Positions 33,777-43,667 of a DNA stretch of 64,000 nucleotides are shown in pieces. The position numbers and the translations under genes are program-made. The notes beneath the pieces are model-generated. The model was not told where the DNA came from. It worked only from the letters and a program-made list of their open reading frames with translations, and ran no database searches. The DNA lies in contig NZ_WAGX01000008.1 of the NCBI RefSeq assembly GCF_008830185.1, positions 186,001-250,000 of the forward strand, given 5' to 3'. How positions within the stretch are numbered: position 1 is the first letter of the stretch; the number at the start of each line of letters is the position of its first letter. The DNA comes from Candidatus Galacturonatibacter soehngenii (GTDB taxonomy: Bacteria; Bacillota; Clostridia; Lachnospirales; Lachnospiraceae).

Positions 33777-36700
33777 ATGAACACTTTAAAAATAAAAAAC
33801 CTATTTTTGCGTCAAAGCTACAAGGATGCGTGGGCGGACTATGAAAGATCTTTGACCAAAAAATATTTTATAAAATGGGATTATGTAATTCTGACAGCAT
33901 CAAATGAAGAGCAGGCAAAAGCGTATCAAATACAAATTGAAAATCGCTTAAAGCAAGGACTGCTTCCTGCTTCTACGCATTATGCGGTATTGCCTGACCC
34001 AGAGGGAAAAAGAGTAGGCTCTGGTGGAGCCACTTTTAATGTAATGAAATATATTCGAAAGAACAGTGATACCAATGAATGTTTTCAAAAAAAGAGGATT
34101 TTAGTGATACATTCAGGCGGAGATAGCAAGAGGGTTCCACAGTATTCCGCTTGTGGTAAATTATTTTCACCAGTACCAAGACTTCTTCCAAATGGGAATC
34201 GATCGACTCTATTTGATGAGTTTATAATATCTATGTCTGGCATTCCAGCTCGTATAAAGGATGGAATGCTGGTTTTATCGGGTGATGTGTTGCTTTTATT
34301 TAATTCTTTGCAGATTGATTTTCAATTTGAGGGAGCAGCAGCAATCTCAATCAAAGAAGATGTGGAAATTGGTAAGAATCATGGAGTTTTTTTAAGTGAT
34401 GAAGATGGAAATGTAGGAGATTTTCTTCATAAACAAACAGTTGAGCAATTAACTCATATTGGTGCAGTGAATAAGCAAGGATGCGTTGATTTAGATACAG
34501 GGGCAATCTTACTCGACAGTAATGTTTTAAACGCATTATTTTCGCTGATTTGCTCCAATAATGAAATTGATCCAAATAAATTCAATCAATTTGTAAATGA
34601 GAAAGCAAGAATTAGCTTTTATGGTGATTTCTTGTTTCCTTTGGCATCTCATGCTACAAAAGAGCAGTATTTTAAAGAGAAACCAGAAGGAAGCTTTTGC
34701 GAGGAGCTAATAGAGTGCAGAAGCCAGATATGGGATGTGTTAAGTAAATATAAATTAAAGCTTTTAAGTGTTTCACCTGCACAGTTTATACATTTTGGTA
34801 CAACCAAGGAATTATTAAAACTTATGGTTGAAGAAGTTACAAGCTATGAATTCCTAGATTGGTGCCAAAAAGTACTTACGAATGATAACCGAGAACTTCC
34901 TTATACATGTAGTAACGCATATATGAGCGAAGAATCTTTTGTTTCCTCAAAGTCATATATTGAAGATAGTTATATTTTAGGCAATTCAGTCATTGAAGAT
35001 AATTGTGTAATTTCAAATGTAATAGTTAAAGATAGACAGATACCAAAAGGGATTACCTTACATGGGCTACAATTAAAAGATAAGCGATTTGTTGTAAGAA
35101 TTTATGCGACAAATGATAATCCCAAAGGATTGCTGGAAGAAAATACTGATTTTATGATGATTAAGTTTCAGGAATTTTTAAAGAATGCAAGATTAGCAAA
35201 AGAAGACTTATGGGAAGAGGAAGAACATTACATTTGGTTTGCCAAATTATATCCAGTATGTGACACCATGGAAGAAGCATTAACATGGGCGATGAAATTG
35301 TATGAAATGGGGATACTTGGTAAAGATTATAAAGAAGAATTTCTAGCGTGTGAGCGGTTAAGCCTTTTTGAAAGCTTCAATCAGGCAGACGTAAAAAAGA
35401 TTATTACCTGGCAGAATGAATTGGATCAAAAGATTCGTATGCATCAATTCATTAATGCAATAAAAGATAGAGAAAACATTGAAAAAGCCATTTCTGTTTT
35501 TGGACAAGCTGGACTGTTTGAACAGACGAAAAAAGAACTGTTAAAGGTTGCAGAGCAAAGTGAACTTAGCATAAAGATGCGTATTTATTATTATCTTTCA
35601 AAAATGGTGCAAGGTCACGAAGGAGAAGAATTAGAGTCTGCTTGCTTTAAGGCTATTTGTGATACCACCTGTGATGCTATGACAGATGCACTTACCTATG
35701 ATGAAAACATTGCAATTCAAAAAGATTATGTAAGGGTGGAGCTTCCAGTTAGAATTAATTGGGGAGGTGGATGGTCTGATACTCCTCCATACTGTACAGA
35801 GCATGGCGGAACTGTATTAAATACAGCCATTAAATTAAATGGAATCAATCCTATTGTGGTAACCATTAAAAGGATTGATAAACCATGTATTGCACTTGCA
35901 AGTACAGACTCTGGGTCCTATAAAGAGTTTACCTCTATCGAAGAATTACAAAACTGTAACGATCCTTTTGATGCATTTGCCTTGCAAAAGGCGGCACTCA
36001 TTGCTAGTGCGGTGATTCCAAGAAAAGAAAAGATAGAGTTTGATACCGTTTTGGATAACTTAGGAAGTGGGTTTTATTTATCAACAAAGGTAGTTGGAAT
36101 TCCAAGAGGCTCAGGACTTGGAACTAGTAGCATATTAGCAGGAGCGTGTATCAAAGGATTAGCAGAATTTCTTGGCAATACGCTTAGTGAAAATGAACTT
36201 TACACGAGAGTTCTTTGTATGGAACAAATTATGAGCACTGGTGGCGGTTGGCAAGACCAGGTAGGAGGACTAACTGGAGGGATTAAGCTGATTACAACAA
36301 AGCCAGGTGTGATTCAAGAAATTCAAGCAGAGCATATACACATTGAAGAGGATGTACGTAAAGAACTACAAGAGCGAATGGCTTTAATTTATACAGGACA
36401 AAGAAGGCTAGCTAGAAATCTTCTTAGAGAAGTGGTTGGTAAATACATTGCTTCTAATGAAAATTCCATCGAAGTACTTTATGAAATACAACGAGTAGCA
36501 GTTATGATGAAATTTGAGTTAGAAAAAGGAAATATTGAAGCATTTACCAAGCTGTTAAATGAACATTGGGAACTATCCAAACGTCTTGATATGGGCTGCA
36601 CAAATACTTGTATCGATCAGATTTTTTTAAGCTGTGAAGATATGTTGGCAGGAAAAATGATATGTGGTGCCGGTGGAGGCGGATTTTTACAAGTGATATT

Positions 36701-36794
36701 AAAAAAAGGATACACAAAGGAAGAACTCAGACAAAGAATTCGTACCGTATTTCAAGACAGTGGAGTTGATGTCTGGGATTGTGAATTAGTATAA
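33777..36794 (+). CDS. fkp: Bifunctional fucokinase / fucose-1-phosphate guanylyltransferase (FKP-type)
   Basis: A 1005-residue two-domain protein. The N-terminal half matches the L-fucokinase/fucose pyrophosphorylase domain: PEGKRVGSGGATFNVM and VIHSGGDSKRVPQYSACGK look like a nucleotide-sugar site, and a left-handed helix-like segment follows (SYIEDSYILGNSVIED). The C-terminal ~350 residues are a GHMP kinase: RINWGGGWSDTPPY, ATP loop PRGSGLGTSSILAGA (~775-789) and GAGGGGFLQV. In Bacteroides FKP the pair makes fucose-1-P then GDP-fucose from free L-fucose, by salvage. The domain order here is the same and the length is slightly longer. I chose ATG at 33777, behind GGGAGGA. The adjacent fucosyltransferase supports the role; heptose kinases share the GHMP part and are an alternative. 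Confidence 0.87.
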   Translation: MNTLKIKNLFLRQSYKDAWADYERSLTKKYFIKWDYVILTASNEEQAKAYQIQIENRLKQGLLPASTHYAVLPDPEGKRVGSGGATFNVMKYIRKNSDTNECFQKKRILVIHSGGDSKRVPQYSACGKLFSPVPRLLPNGNRSTLFDEFIISMSGIPARIKDGMLVLSGDVLLLFNSLQIDFQFEGAAAISIKEDVEIGKNHGVFLSDEDGNVGDFLHKQTVEQLTHIGAVNKQGCVDLDTGAILLDSNVLNALFSLICSNNEIDPNKFNQFVNEKARISFYGDFLFPLASHATKEQYFKEKPEGSFCEELIECRSQIWDVLSKYKLKLLSVSPAQFIHFGTTKELLKLMVEEVTSYEFLDWCQKVLTNDNRELPYTCSNAYMSEESFVSSKSYIEDSYILGNSVIEDNCVISNVIVKDRQIPKGITLHGLQLKDKRFVVRIYATNDNPKGLLEENTDFMMIKFQEFLKNARLAKEDLWEEEEHYIWFAKLYPVCDTMEEALTWAMKLYEMGILGKDYKEEFLACERLSLFESFNQADVKKIITWQNELDQKIRMHQFINAIKDRENIEKAISVFGQAGLFEQTKKELLKVAEQSELSIKMRIYYYLSKMVQGHEGEELESACFKAICDTTCDAMTDALTYDENIAIQKDYVRVELPVRINWGGGWSDTPPYCTEHGGTVLNTAIKLNGINPIVVTIKRIDKPCIALASTDSGSYKEFTSIEELQNCNDPFDAFALQKAALIASAVIPRKEKIEFDTVLDNLGSGFYLSTKVVGIPRGSGLGTSSILAGACIKGLAEFLGNTLSENELYTRVLCMEQIMSTGGGWQDQVGGLTGGIKLITTKPGVIQEIQAEHIHIEEDVRKELQERMALIYTGQRRLARNLLREVVGKYIASNENSIEVLYEIQRVAVMMKFELEKGNIEAFTKLLNEHWELSKRLDMGCTNTCIDQIFLSCEDMLAGKMICGAGGGGFLQVILKKGYTKEELRQRIRTVFQDSGVDVWDCELV

Positions 36795-36803
36795 GTAATC
36801 TTG

Positions 36804-36825
36804 GCGGATTGTTACAATCCGCTTT
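36804..36825 (+). terminator. Hairpin after the FKP-type gene
   Basis: GCGGATTG-TTA-CAATCCGC (36804-36822) followed by TTT only. It may be a weak terminator or attenuator between the FKP gene and the next glycosyltransferase. Confidence 0.4.
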
Positions 36826-36848
36826 GACTTTGGATTGGAGATAAAATT

Positions 36849-38054
36849 GTGAAAATTCTTCAGGTGAACACAGTCTGTGGCAGTGGCAGCGTAGGCAGAA
36901 TTGCAACGGACTTATATCAAGTAATAGAACAAAGTGGCAATGAGTGTATGATTGCCTATGGAAGAGGGAGCGCCCCTGCAGATATAAAAAGCATTAAGGT
37001 GAACTCTAAGATAGATTTTTATAATCACGTACTATTTCAGTTTGTTACAGGTGCAAATGGTTTTGCGTCCACAAAAAGTACGAAAAAGCTAATCAAAGAA
37101 ATCGAGCAGTTTAATCCAGACATCATACATCTTCACAACGTTCATGGATTTTATTTAAACATAGAACTTTTTTTTCTATATTTAAAGCAAAAAAATAAAC
37201 CAGTGGTTTGGACACTCCATGATTGTTGGAGTTTTACGGGACATTGTGCATACTTTGATTATGTACAGTGTGATAAGTGGAAAACTGGCTGTCATCACTG
37301 TGAGCAATATAAAAGTGCATATCCTTATGGTTTGTTACATGATAATTCCTTGTTTAATTATAAAAAAAAGAAGGAGTTGTTCAATGGAGTTCAAAATATG
37401 ACCATCGTCACTCCGTCTTATTGGCTAAAGGATTATGTAGCACAATCGTTTTTAAAAACGTATCCTGTTGAAGTCATCTATAATGGGATTGATTTGCAGC
37501 AGTTTAAGCCAGTAAAAGGTGAGTTAACAAAGAAATATAGTTTTGATAGTAAACATGTCATTCTTGGTGTGGCAAATATGTGGGAAGCAAGAAAAGGATT
37601 AAAGTATTTTATTGAGCTTTCTCATCTTTTGTCAGAGGAATATCAAATTATTTTAGTTGGCTTAAATAAAAAACAAATGAAGGAGTTACCTTCAAACATA
37701 GTAGGGATAACCAGAACACAGAATGTGAATGAGTTAGCACAACTGTATTCTCTTTCTAGTGTCTATGTAAACGCCACACTAGAAGATAATTTTCCAACAA
37801 CTAATTTGGAGGCTTTATCTTGTAATACACCAGTGATTACATTTGCTACAGGTGGAAGTGTGGAGTCTGTAGATGAAGAATGTGGAATGGTAGTGCCAAA
37901 AGGAGATATTAACTTACTAAAAGAAGCCATTGAATTGGTTTGCCAGCACCCAGAAAAATATGATAAATGTATAGAAAAAGCAAAGAAATACAATAAGAAT
38001 GATAGATTTGAAGAATACATGAATTTATATCGGAAAGTTTATGAGGATAAGTAA
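36849..38054 (+). CDS. Glycosyltransferase family 4
   Basis: A 401-residue GT-B retaining transferase. The N-terminal part opens MKILQVNTVCGSGSVGRIA with an acceptor loop; the C-terminal Rossmann domain has ILGVANMWEARKGLKYF and the donor-site EX7E region around VNATLEDNFPTTNLEALSCN. A Cys/His-rich patch near 130-150 (CDKWKTGCHHCEQY) occurs in a subgroup of these enzymes. The start is GTG at 36849 behind TTGGAG. It overlaps or abuts the next GT2 gene, so they are likely co-transcribed. Probably a glycan chain transferase; the sugar is unknown. Confidence 0.88.
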   Translation: MKILQVNTVCGSGSVGRIATDLYQVIEQSGNECMIAYGRGSAPADIKSIKVNSKIDFYNHVLFQFVTGANGFASTKSTKKLIKEIEQFNPDIIHLHNVHGFYLNIELFFLYLKQKNKPVVWTLHDCWSFTGHCAYFDYVQCDKWKTGCHHCEQYKSAYPYGLLHDNSLFNYKKKKELFNGVQNMTIVTPSYWLKDYVAQSFLKTYPVEVIYNGIDLQQFKPVKGELTKKYSFDSKHVILGVANMWEARKGLKYFIELSHLLSEEYQIILVGLNKKQMKELPSNIVGITRTQNVNELAQLYSLSSVYVNATLEDNFPTTNLEALSCNTPVITFATGGSVESVDEECGMVVPKGDINLLKEAIELVCQHPEKYDKCIEKAKKYNKNDRFEEYMNLYRKVYEDK

Positions 38055-38055
38055 G

Positions 38056-38799
38056 ATGATGAGTAACCCCAAAGTATCTGTTATAACAACAACCTACAAC
38101 GATTTGGATAATCTTAAACGTATCATTGATTTAGTGAAACAGCAAGATTACGAAAATATTGAGCATATCATAGTTGACGGTGCCTCCTTAGATGGTACAG
38201 TGGAATATTTAAAAGAGTTAGAACAAGGTACTGGTAGAAATATTAAGTGGATATCGGAAAAAGATAATGGAATTTTTGATGCAATTAATAAGGGAATTAG
38301 GCTGGCAAGCGGAGATATCATTGGTTGTTGCTTTGATGAGTTTACAAGGTCTAGTGTAATCACTGAAATGGTTGCGATTATTGAGAAAGAAAAGACAGAT
38401 GGAGTTCATGCGGATTTACTTTATATGGAGGGAGATAAAGTGGTTCGAACCTGGAAGCAAGGTCAAGGAGATATCCGCTTTGGCTGGATGCCAGGACACC
38501 CTACGCTATATCTTAGAAAGCAAGTATATGACAAATACGGACTATACAAGCCTTATTACAAGGTATCTGCTGATTACGAATATATGATAAGAATACTAAA
38601 GGATAAAGAGGTATCCTTATCCTATATTCCAGAAATCTTGATAAAGATGTCCCATGGGGGAACAAGTACGAACGGTTTAAAAGCCTATATTCGTTCTCTA
38701 AAAGAAGGACATATGGCTTTAAAGGAAAATAAGATTTCATTTGCTTGGTTTACAGATTTTTGTAGAATTTTAAGAGTGCTTATACAATTTGTAAGATAA
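38056..38799 (+). CDS. Glycosyltransferase family 2 with atypical metal motif
   Basis: A 247-residue GT2 resembling WcaA-like enzymes: VSVITTTYNDLDNLKRII, HIIVDGASLDGT and EKDNGIFDAINKGIRLASGD are conserved. The position where relatives carry a W-(N/S)-(A/S)-DD patch reads GCCFDEFTRS, so the canonical DxD is altered to FDEF. GWMPGHPTLYLRKQVYD and SADYEYMIRIL in the second half match the acceptor side, which is intact. Either the DE pair substitutes, or activity is changed. I chose ATG at 38056 (AGGA 8 nt upstream) over one at 38041 inside the previous gene. Confidence 0.82.
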   Translation: MMSNPKVSVITTTYNDLDNLKRIIDLVKQQDYENIEHIIVDGASLDGTVEYLKELEQGTGRNIKWISEKDNGIFDAINKGIRLASGDIIGCCFDEFTRSSVITEMVAIIEKEKTDGVHADLLYMEGDKVVRTWKQGQGDIRFGWMPGHPTLYLRKQVYDKYGLYKPYYKVSADYEYMIRILKDKEVSLSYIPEILIKMSHGGTSTNGLKAYIRSLKEGHMALKENKISFAWFTDFCRILRVLIQFVR

Positions 38800-38910
38800 A
38801 CTTAAGTTCTATGAGAGCACGATAAAAGCTGAGTAGAAAATGCTTGAATTTTGGCGTCTGATGCGTGTTTTATGAAGGGTTATGCCGCAAGTTTACTACG
38901 GGTATTTGAC

Positions 38911-38939
38911 TTGCAAAAAGAGGAAATAAATGCTATTAT
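38911..38939 (+). promoter_or_regulatory. Promoter of the second glycan operon
   Basis: TTGCAA (38911-38916), 17-bp spacer and TATTAT (38934-38939) preceded by TGC, an extended -10, 42 nt before the next ATG. It probably drives the run of genes from 38,982 to ~46,554. The same TTGCAA -35 occurs at uvrA and rpsJ. Confidence 0.65.
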
Positions 38940-38981
38940 CAAAGCCAGAATAAATTTTGAATTTATGAAACGGGAGAATCT

Positions 38982-39668
38982 ATGAAGAAACTGATTATTA
39001 TACCAGCTTATAACGAAGAAATGAACATCGTTCGAGTTGTGAATGAAATTAGAGAAAAATACAGTCAGTATGATTACGTAGTTGTAAATGATGGTTCCAA
39101 GGATAACACCGCGAAGGTTTGCATAGATCACGGTTTTGAATTAATTAATTTGCCTGTTAATTTAGGACTTGCAGGTGCTTTTCAGACAGGCCTTAAATAT
39201 GCTTATATAAAAGGGTATGATTACGCCATTCAATTCGATGCCGACGGGCAGCATAAGACAGAGTATATTGATGTTATATTGGATGAAATTGAAAAAGGGT
39301 ATGACATTGTAATTGGGTCACGATTTGTGAGTAAGAAAAAACCTTTTTCGCTTAGAATGCTTGGAAGTAATATAATCTCTGTAGCTATGAAAATAACCAC
39401 GGGTAAAACAATAAAAGATCCTACATCTGGGATGAGGATGTTTAACAAACAGATGATTGAAGAATTTGCATTGAATATGAATTATGGTCCTGAACCAGAT
39501 ACCATTTCATATCTTATAAAACAAGGTGCAACTATTTCGGAAGTGCAAGTAGAAATGGACGAGCGTTTAGAGGGAGAGAGTTATCTTAACTTTAGCCGTT
39601 CTATGCTTTATATGCTTCGTATGCTTATATCGATATTATTTATTCAAAGTTTTAGAAAGAGAAAATAA
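38982..39668 (+). CDS. Glycosyltransferase family 2, polyprenyl-phosphate sugar synthase type
   Basis: A 228-residue GT2 of the dolichol-phosphate mannose synthase group: LIIIPAYNEEMNIVRVV, VVNDGSKDNT and the DxD motif IQFDADGQHK near 85-94, then VIGSRFV and a conserved DPTSGMRMF. It lacks the long membrane tail of GtrB proteins, ending in a basic helix. Members charge polyprenyl phosphate with a hexose for use by GT-C enzymes. The following DUF2304 gene and two GT-C genes are exactly such a set. GGGAGA precedes the ATG. Confidence 0.9.
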   Translation: MKKLIIIPAYNEEMNIVRVVNEIREKYSQYDYVVVNDGSKDNTAKVCIDHGFELINLPVNLGLAGAFQTGLKYAYIKGYDYAIQFDADGQHKTEYIDVILDEIEKGYDIVIGSRFVSKKKPFSLRMLGSNIISVAMKITTGKTIKDPTSGMRMFNKQMIEEFALNMNYGPEPDTISYLIKQGATISEVQVEMDERLEGESYLNFSRSMLYMLRMLISILFIQSFRKRK

Positions 39669-39683
39669 GGAGAGGAGAACGAT

Positions 39684-40085
39684 ATGTCATTTGCATTTCG
39701 AATTATTTTAATACTTGCTTCGTTGATGACAACTTTGTATATTGTTAGAAAAATCAGATATTCAAAGTTACAAATTGAATATGCTATTTTTTGGATTATA
39801 TTATCCTTTTTGTTAATTTTAATCAGCATATTCCCTGTTCTTGTTACAATCCCTACTAATATAATTGGAATGCAGGCACCTGTAAATTTTGTCTTTTTAG
39901 TCATTATCTTTATTTTATTAATTAAGGCATTTATGCAGACGATTGAACATTCTCAGCTTGAGAATAAATTAAATGATCTTGCTCAAAAAATAGCAATTGA
40001 TGAAAAAATAAGCCGTGATAGACAAAAGGATATGGAAACTGCTGATAGTATAGAAAAAATGGAAAATGAGGGCAAAGTAAAATAG
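39684..40085 (+). CDS. DUF2304 membrane protein
   Basis: A 133-residue protein with three TM segments (~4-20, 32-53, 64-86) and a charged C-terminal helix (IEHSQLENKLNDLAQKIAID) that could be a coiled coil. DUF2304 genes are typically adjacent to GT2 polyprenyl-phosphate transferases, as here (15 nt downstream). A likely role is anchoring or assisting that enzyme at the membrane, although the function is not established. The next gene begins 1 nt after its stop. Confidence 0.85.
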   Translation: MSFAFRIILILASLMTTLYIVRKIRYSKLQIEYAIFWIILSFLLILISIFPVLVTIPTNIIGMQAPVNFVFLVIIFILLIKAFMQTIEHSQLENKLNDLAQKIAIDEKISRDRQKDMETADSIEKMENEGKVK

Positions 40086-40086
40086 T

Positions 40087-41301
40087 ATGGACAATTTTTT
40101 TAGAGGACTAATGGATAAAAAAATAATAAAAATTGGTCAAATTACCTTTGACTTTTTAGATATCTTGCTACTAACAGGAATGACTGTAGCAGGATTTTTG
40201 ATTCGATATGTATTTCGTTTGATTGTAACAGATGATTGGGTGGTTTTTTGGGGACCATGGATTGCGACACTCAAAGAAGGTGGGTTTCAAGCATTAGCAA
40301 CAGATTTTTACGATTATGCACCACCTTTTATGTATATTTTATATTTCATTAGTAAGCTTCCTGTTGACCCGATGTTCGCTTATAAAGTGATTAGTAGTAT
40401 ATTTGATTATTTAGCAGCATTGGTTGCTTTCTTTCTTATTTTAGAAATAACAAAAAGCAAAGTTAGAGCAATTGGGGTATACAGTATTTTCTTAATTATA
40501 CCAACGATGATTGCCAATAGTGCAATGTGGGCACAATGCGATATTATTTATGTTACATTTATTTTGATTAGTCTATATTTGATATTTAAAAATAGACCAA
40601 GTCTTGCTATGGTTTTTTATGGAATAGCTTTTGCTTTTAAACTTCAAACGTTATTTATATTTCCGCTATTTGTTATATTATGGGCTAAGAATAAAGTCAA
40701 AATACAGCATTTTTTATGGCTTTTTGTAATGTATTTTCTTGGTATACTTCCAGCTTGGATTGCAGGAAGACCATTGATTGATTTAATTAATATATATGTG
40801 GCACAAGGAATGCAAGATGCATACTCTCTTTCCTTAAAATGGTCAAACATATATCAGGTATATGGAACTACTTTTTTTATCAAAGAATACGAAAAAGCTG
40901 GTATTTGGCTTATACTTGGGATTTTAATGTTATTGATGTTTTATATGGCTCATAAAAAATATGAGTTGAATGCGGAATTTATTTTACTGACAGGATTTTT
41001 CTTTGCAATGGTGACTGCTTATTTCTTACCACACATGCATGAAAGATATGGATTTTTGGCAGATATTTTAGCAATTTTATACGCATTTACAACAGTGAAA
41101 CGATTCTATTATCCGCTGATTCACATTATGCTATCGTTTTCTGCATACATGGAGTATCTATGTTATGATTATGCTGGCCCGATTCCTTATTATGCATTTG
41201 TTGAGTTTGGGCTAATTATATTAGCAGGTATAGAGATTTATTTTTATATTAACGGGAAAGAACTTAAATTAAGCTGGAAAAAGGAGGAGGCGAATGGATA
41301 A
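40087..41301 (+). CDS. GT-C membrane glycosyltransferase, copy 1
   Basis: A 404-residue protein with ~10 TM segments. Recognisable patches: [14 protein letters not shown] (first loop), [46 protein letters not shown] and [16 protein letters not shown]. The HERY patch is common in bacterial GT-C mannosyl/glucosyltransferase-like membrane proteins. It probably uses the polyprenyl-phosphate sugar made by the GT2 at 38,982. Sister of the next gene (41,294), with the same patches in the same order; a tandem duplication. It overlaps that gene by 8 nt. Confidence 0.82.
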   Translation: MDNFFRGLMDKKIIKIGQITFDFLDILLLTGMTVAGFLIRYVFRLIVTDDWVVFWGPWIATLKEGGFQALATDFYDYAPPFMYILYFISKLPVDPMFAYKVISSIFDYLAALVAFFLILEITKSKVRAIGVYSIFLIIPTMIANSAMWAQCDIIYVTFILISLYLIFKNRPSLAMVFYGIAFAFKLQTLFIFPLFVILWAKNKVKIQHFLWLFVMYFLGILPAWIAGRPLIDLINIYVAQGMQDAYSLSLKWSNIYQVYGTTFFIKEYEKAGIWLILGILMLLMFYMAHKKYELNAEFILLTGFFFAMVTAYFLPHMHERYGFLADILAILYAFTTVKRFYYPLIHIMLSFSAYMEYLCYDYAGPIPYYAFVEFGLIILAGIEIYFYINGKELKLSWKKEEANG

Positions 41302-42514
41302 CTTTATTCGTGTATTACTAGAGAAAGAATTTAAAGTGGGTAAAGTAAAGCTAACCTTTTTACAAATATTATTAGGGATTGGAACTACATTTGTTGGGAT
41401 TATGTTACGAAAGTCTGTGATTCATGTAGTGTCACAAGACTATACTGGATATTGGGAACCATGGCTGGCAATGTTTTACGAACATGGTTTCAAAGCAATC
41501 AGTATGAATTTTTATGACTATACTCCTCCATTTATGTATTTTTTGTATCTGATTTCGCTCCTTCCATTTCATCCAATGATTTCTTATAAAGTTACAATGT
41601 GTATTTTGGATTTTATCATGGCGATATTTGCAGGTAAAATAGTATATGAAGGAACAAAAAATAAAACTAAAGCAATTGCGTCTTACGCAATCGTTTTTAT
41701 GCTTCCAACAGTAGTAAATAATAGTGCGTTGTGGTGCCAATGCGATGTGATATATACGATGCTTTTATTAATTTGTATGTATTATTTTATGAAAGAGAAA
41801 CCTTTTGTTGCAATGTTATTTTATAGTATAGCATTTGCATTTAAGTTACAAACATTATTTGTTTTTCCTGCACTTATTATTCTTTGGGTAAAGAATCGTG
41901 TTCAAATAAAGCATTTCTTTCTTATGCCAGCTATGTATTTGATTGGAATTATACCTGCTTGGATTGCAGGACGTCCACTGTTTGATTTGTTAAGAATCTA
42001 TATAGATCAAGGAAGTACTGACGTATGGGCACTTAGCCTAAACTGGCCTAATATTTATTATATTTATGGTTCGGATGCTTTTTTAGGACCTTTTTCCTCG
42101 GCGGGAAAAGTATTAATTATTGCTATATTAATGTGTATTCTTTATGTTTTTGCTAAAAAAAGAAGGGATTATGAAATTACGAGTGAATTCATAATTGCGT
42201 TATTCTTATTTTTTGCAATGTTAACTGTTTACTTCTTACCTTTTATGCACGAAAGATATGGATACATAGCAGATGTAGTTGCAGTCATTTATTTTATGTT
42301 TCGTATGGATAAGTTTTATATTCCAATATTACATCAGATTGTATCATATGCAGCGTACACACTATTCTTAACAAAATATATGGTAGAGGCAGGAAAATCA
42401 AATGTGATTATTTCAACTTTTCTCTATTCGTTCGTAATTTTGTTTTTGATTGTAGATGTTGGAAGAAGTATTTATAAACATATCAGCGTTAAAATGGAGC
42501 AAGGAGCTGTTTAA
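41294..42514 (+). CDS. GT-C membrane glycosyltransferase, copy 2
   Basis: A 406-residue paralogue of the gene before it: [56 protein letters not shown] and [16 protein letters not shown] align patch by patch with copy 1. About ten TM segments. The AAAGGAGGAGG site lies inside the end of copy 1. The divergence is large enough for different acceptors or linkages. The next gene starts at its stop (no gap), so translation is coupled. Confidence 0.82.
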   Translation: MDNFIRVLLEKEFKVGKVKLTFLQILLGIGTTFVGIMLRKSVIHVVSQDYTGYWEPWLAMFYEHGFKAISMNFYDYTPPFMYFLYLISLLPFHPMISYKVTMCILDFIMAIFAGKIVYEGTKNKTKAIASYAIVFMLPTVVNNSALWCQCDVIYTMLLLICMYYFMKEKPFVAMLFYSIAFAFKLQTLFVFPALIILWVKNRVQIKHFFLMPAMYLIGIIPAWIAGRPLFDLLRIYIDQGSTDVWALSLNWPNIYYIYGSDAFLGPFSSAGKVLIIAILMCILYVFAKKRRDYEITSEFIIALFLFFAMLTVYFLPFMHERYGYIADVVAVIYFMFRMDKFYIPILHQIVSYAAYTLFLTKYMVEAGKSNVIISTFLYSFVILFLIVDVGRSIYKHISVKMEQGAV

Positions 42515-43660
42515 ATGAAAGAAAATAGGCTGACATATCTAGAGGGGTTAAGGGGAGTTGCAGCACTTATGGTTTTTCTATGCCATTTTTGCTATGCGTT
42601 TTACTTTGCTTTATATAGTACGAAAATTATAGAAGCAAATATGCCTGGCAATTTAGATGCACATCTTGCAGTAACACCGTTAAATATTTTATATAATGGT
42701 AAGTTGGCAGTTCAAATTTTCTTTATCTTATGTGGATATGTGATTAGTATAAAATATTTTAAGACAGGGAATAAAGATTACTTGGTTAAATCGGCTGTGA
42801 AGCGTTATTTTCGACTGCTTATACCTATTATTTTCCTAGAAGTAGTAACCTTTTTCTTAATGAAAATGGGGGCTTATCACAACGAAGCAGCAGCCGTGAT
42901 TTCCAAATCACAAGATTGGTTTATGAACTTTAACCGTCAAACCCCAACCGTTTTAACATTATTAAAGGAAATCTTTCTTGATGCTTTTTTGGGAGAGCCA
43001 TTTTATTATAACAATGTTTTATGGATTATTAAGTATGAGTTTCTTGGTTCTTTGATGGTTTATACAATACTTTATTTCACTGGAAAATGGAAGTATAGAG
43101 ATGTTTTATATGTTATTTTGATTTTGGTAAGCATACGTAGCTTTTATGTAAGTATATTTATTGGAATGTTCTTGTGTGATTTGATGCACCAAGAACATTC
43201 ACTGGTTCGATTTTGCAGGAATAAATTCATTCTACTTATATCGACTTTAGTCGGCTTGGTTTTTGCAACATATCCTGCAGCTGGTCAGAATCTTAACCAT
43301 ACCTTTTATCGATATTTGGGAACGCCAAGAGTAATTATATTTTATGTGATTGGTACGACTCTTTTATTTTGGGTATTACTTAATAGTAAATGGATGCAAA
43401 AGCTGCTAAATAATAACATATTTCAAATCTTAGGAAAGTACAGTTTTGGAATTTACCTGATACATTTTCCTGTGATTGCGACTTTTTCAGCGTGGTTTCT
43501 GCTAGTTCTTGATGGAAAAATTGGTTATAATAGCATTATGATTATAAATTTATTAGTAACCGCTGTTATCGTTTTTTCTCTCGCGGTTGTGTTTACAAAG
43601 TATGTTGAACCGATTGGTACAAAAGTGGGTAATAAAGTAGTTGAAAAAATAAAGGATTGA
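42515..43660 (+). CDS. Acyltransferase family 3 (OafA-type O-acetyltransferase)
   Basis: A 381-residue AT3 protein with about ten TM segments. The N-terminal RLTYLEGLRGVAALMVFLCH motif is the family signature, with the His needed for transfer; FFILCGYVISI and GIYLIHFPV follow. It passes acyl groups across the membrane to surface sugars. It abuts the GT-C copy 2 stop. With the next gene it forms a pair of non-identical AT3 proteins, implying at least two O-acylation sites or substrates. Confidence 0.88.
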   Translation: MKENRLTYLEGLRGVAALMVFLCHFCYAFYFALYSTKIIEANMPGNLDAHLAVTPLNILYNGKLAVQIFFILCGYVISIKYFKTGNKDYLVKSAVKRYFRLLIPIIFLEVVTFFLMKMGAYHNEAAAVISKSQDWFMNFNRQTPTVLTLLKEIFLDAFLGEPFYYNNVLWIIKYEFLGSLMVYTILYFTGKWKYRDVLYVILILVSIRSFYVSIFIGMFLCDLMHQEHSLVRFCRNKFILLISTLVGLVFATYPAAGQNLNHTFYRYLGTPRVIIFYVIGTTLLFWVLLNSKWMQKLLNNNIFQILGKYSFGIYLIHFPVIATFSAWFLLVLDGKIGYNSIMIINLLVTAVIVFSLAVVFTKYVEPIGTKVGNKVVEKIKD

Positions 43661-43667
43661 GGATAGG

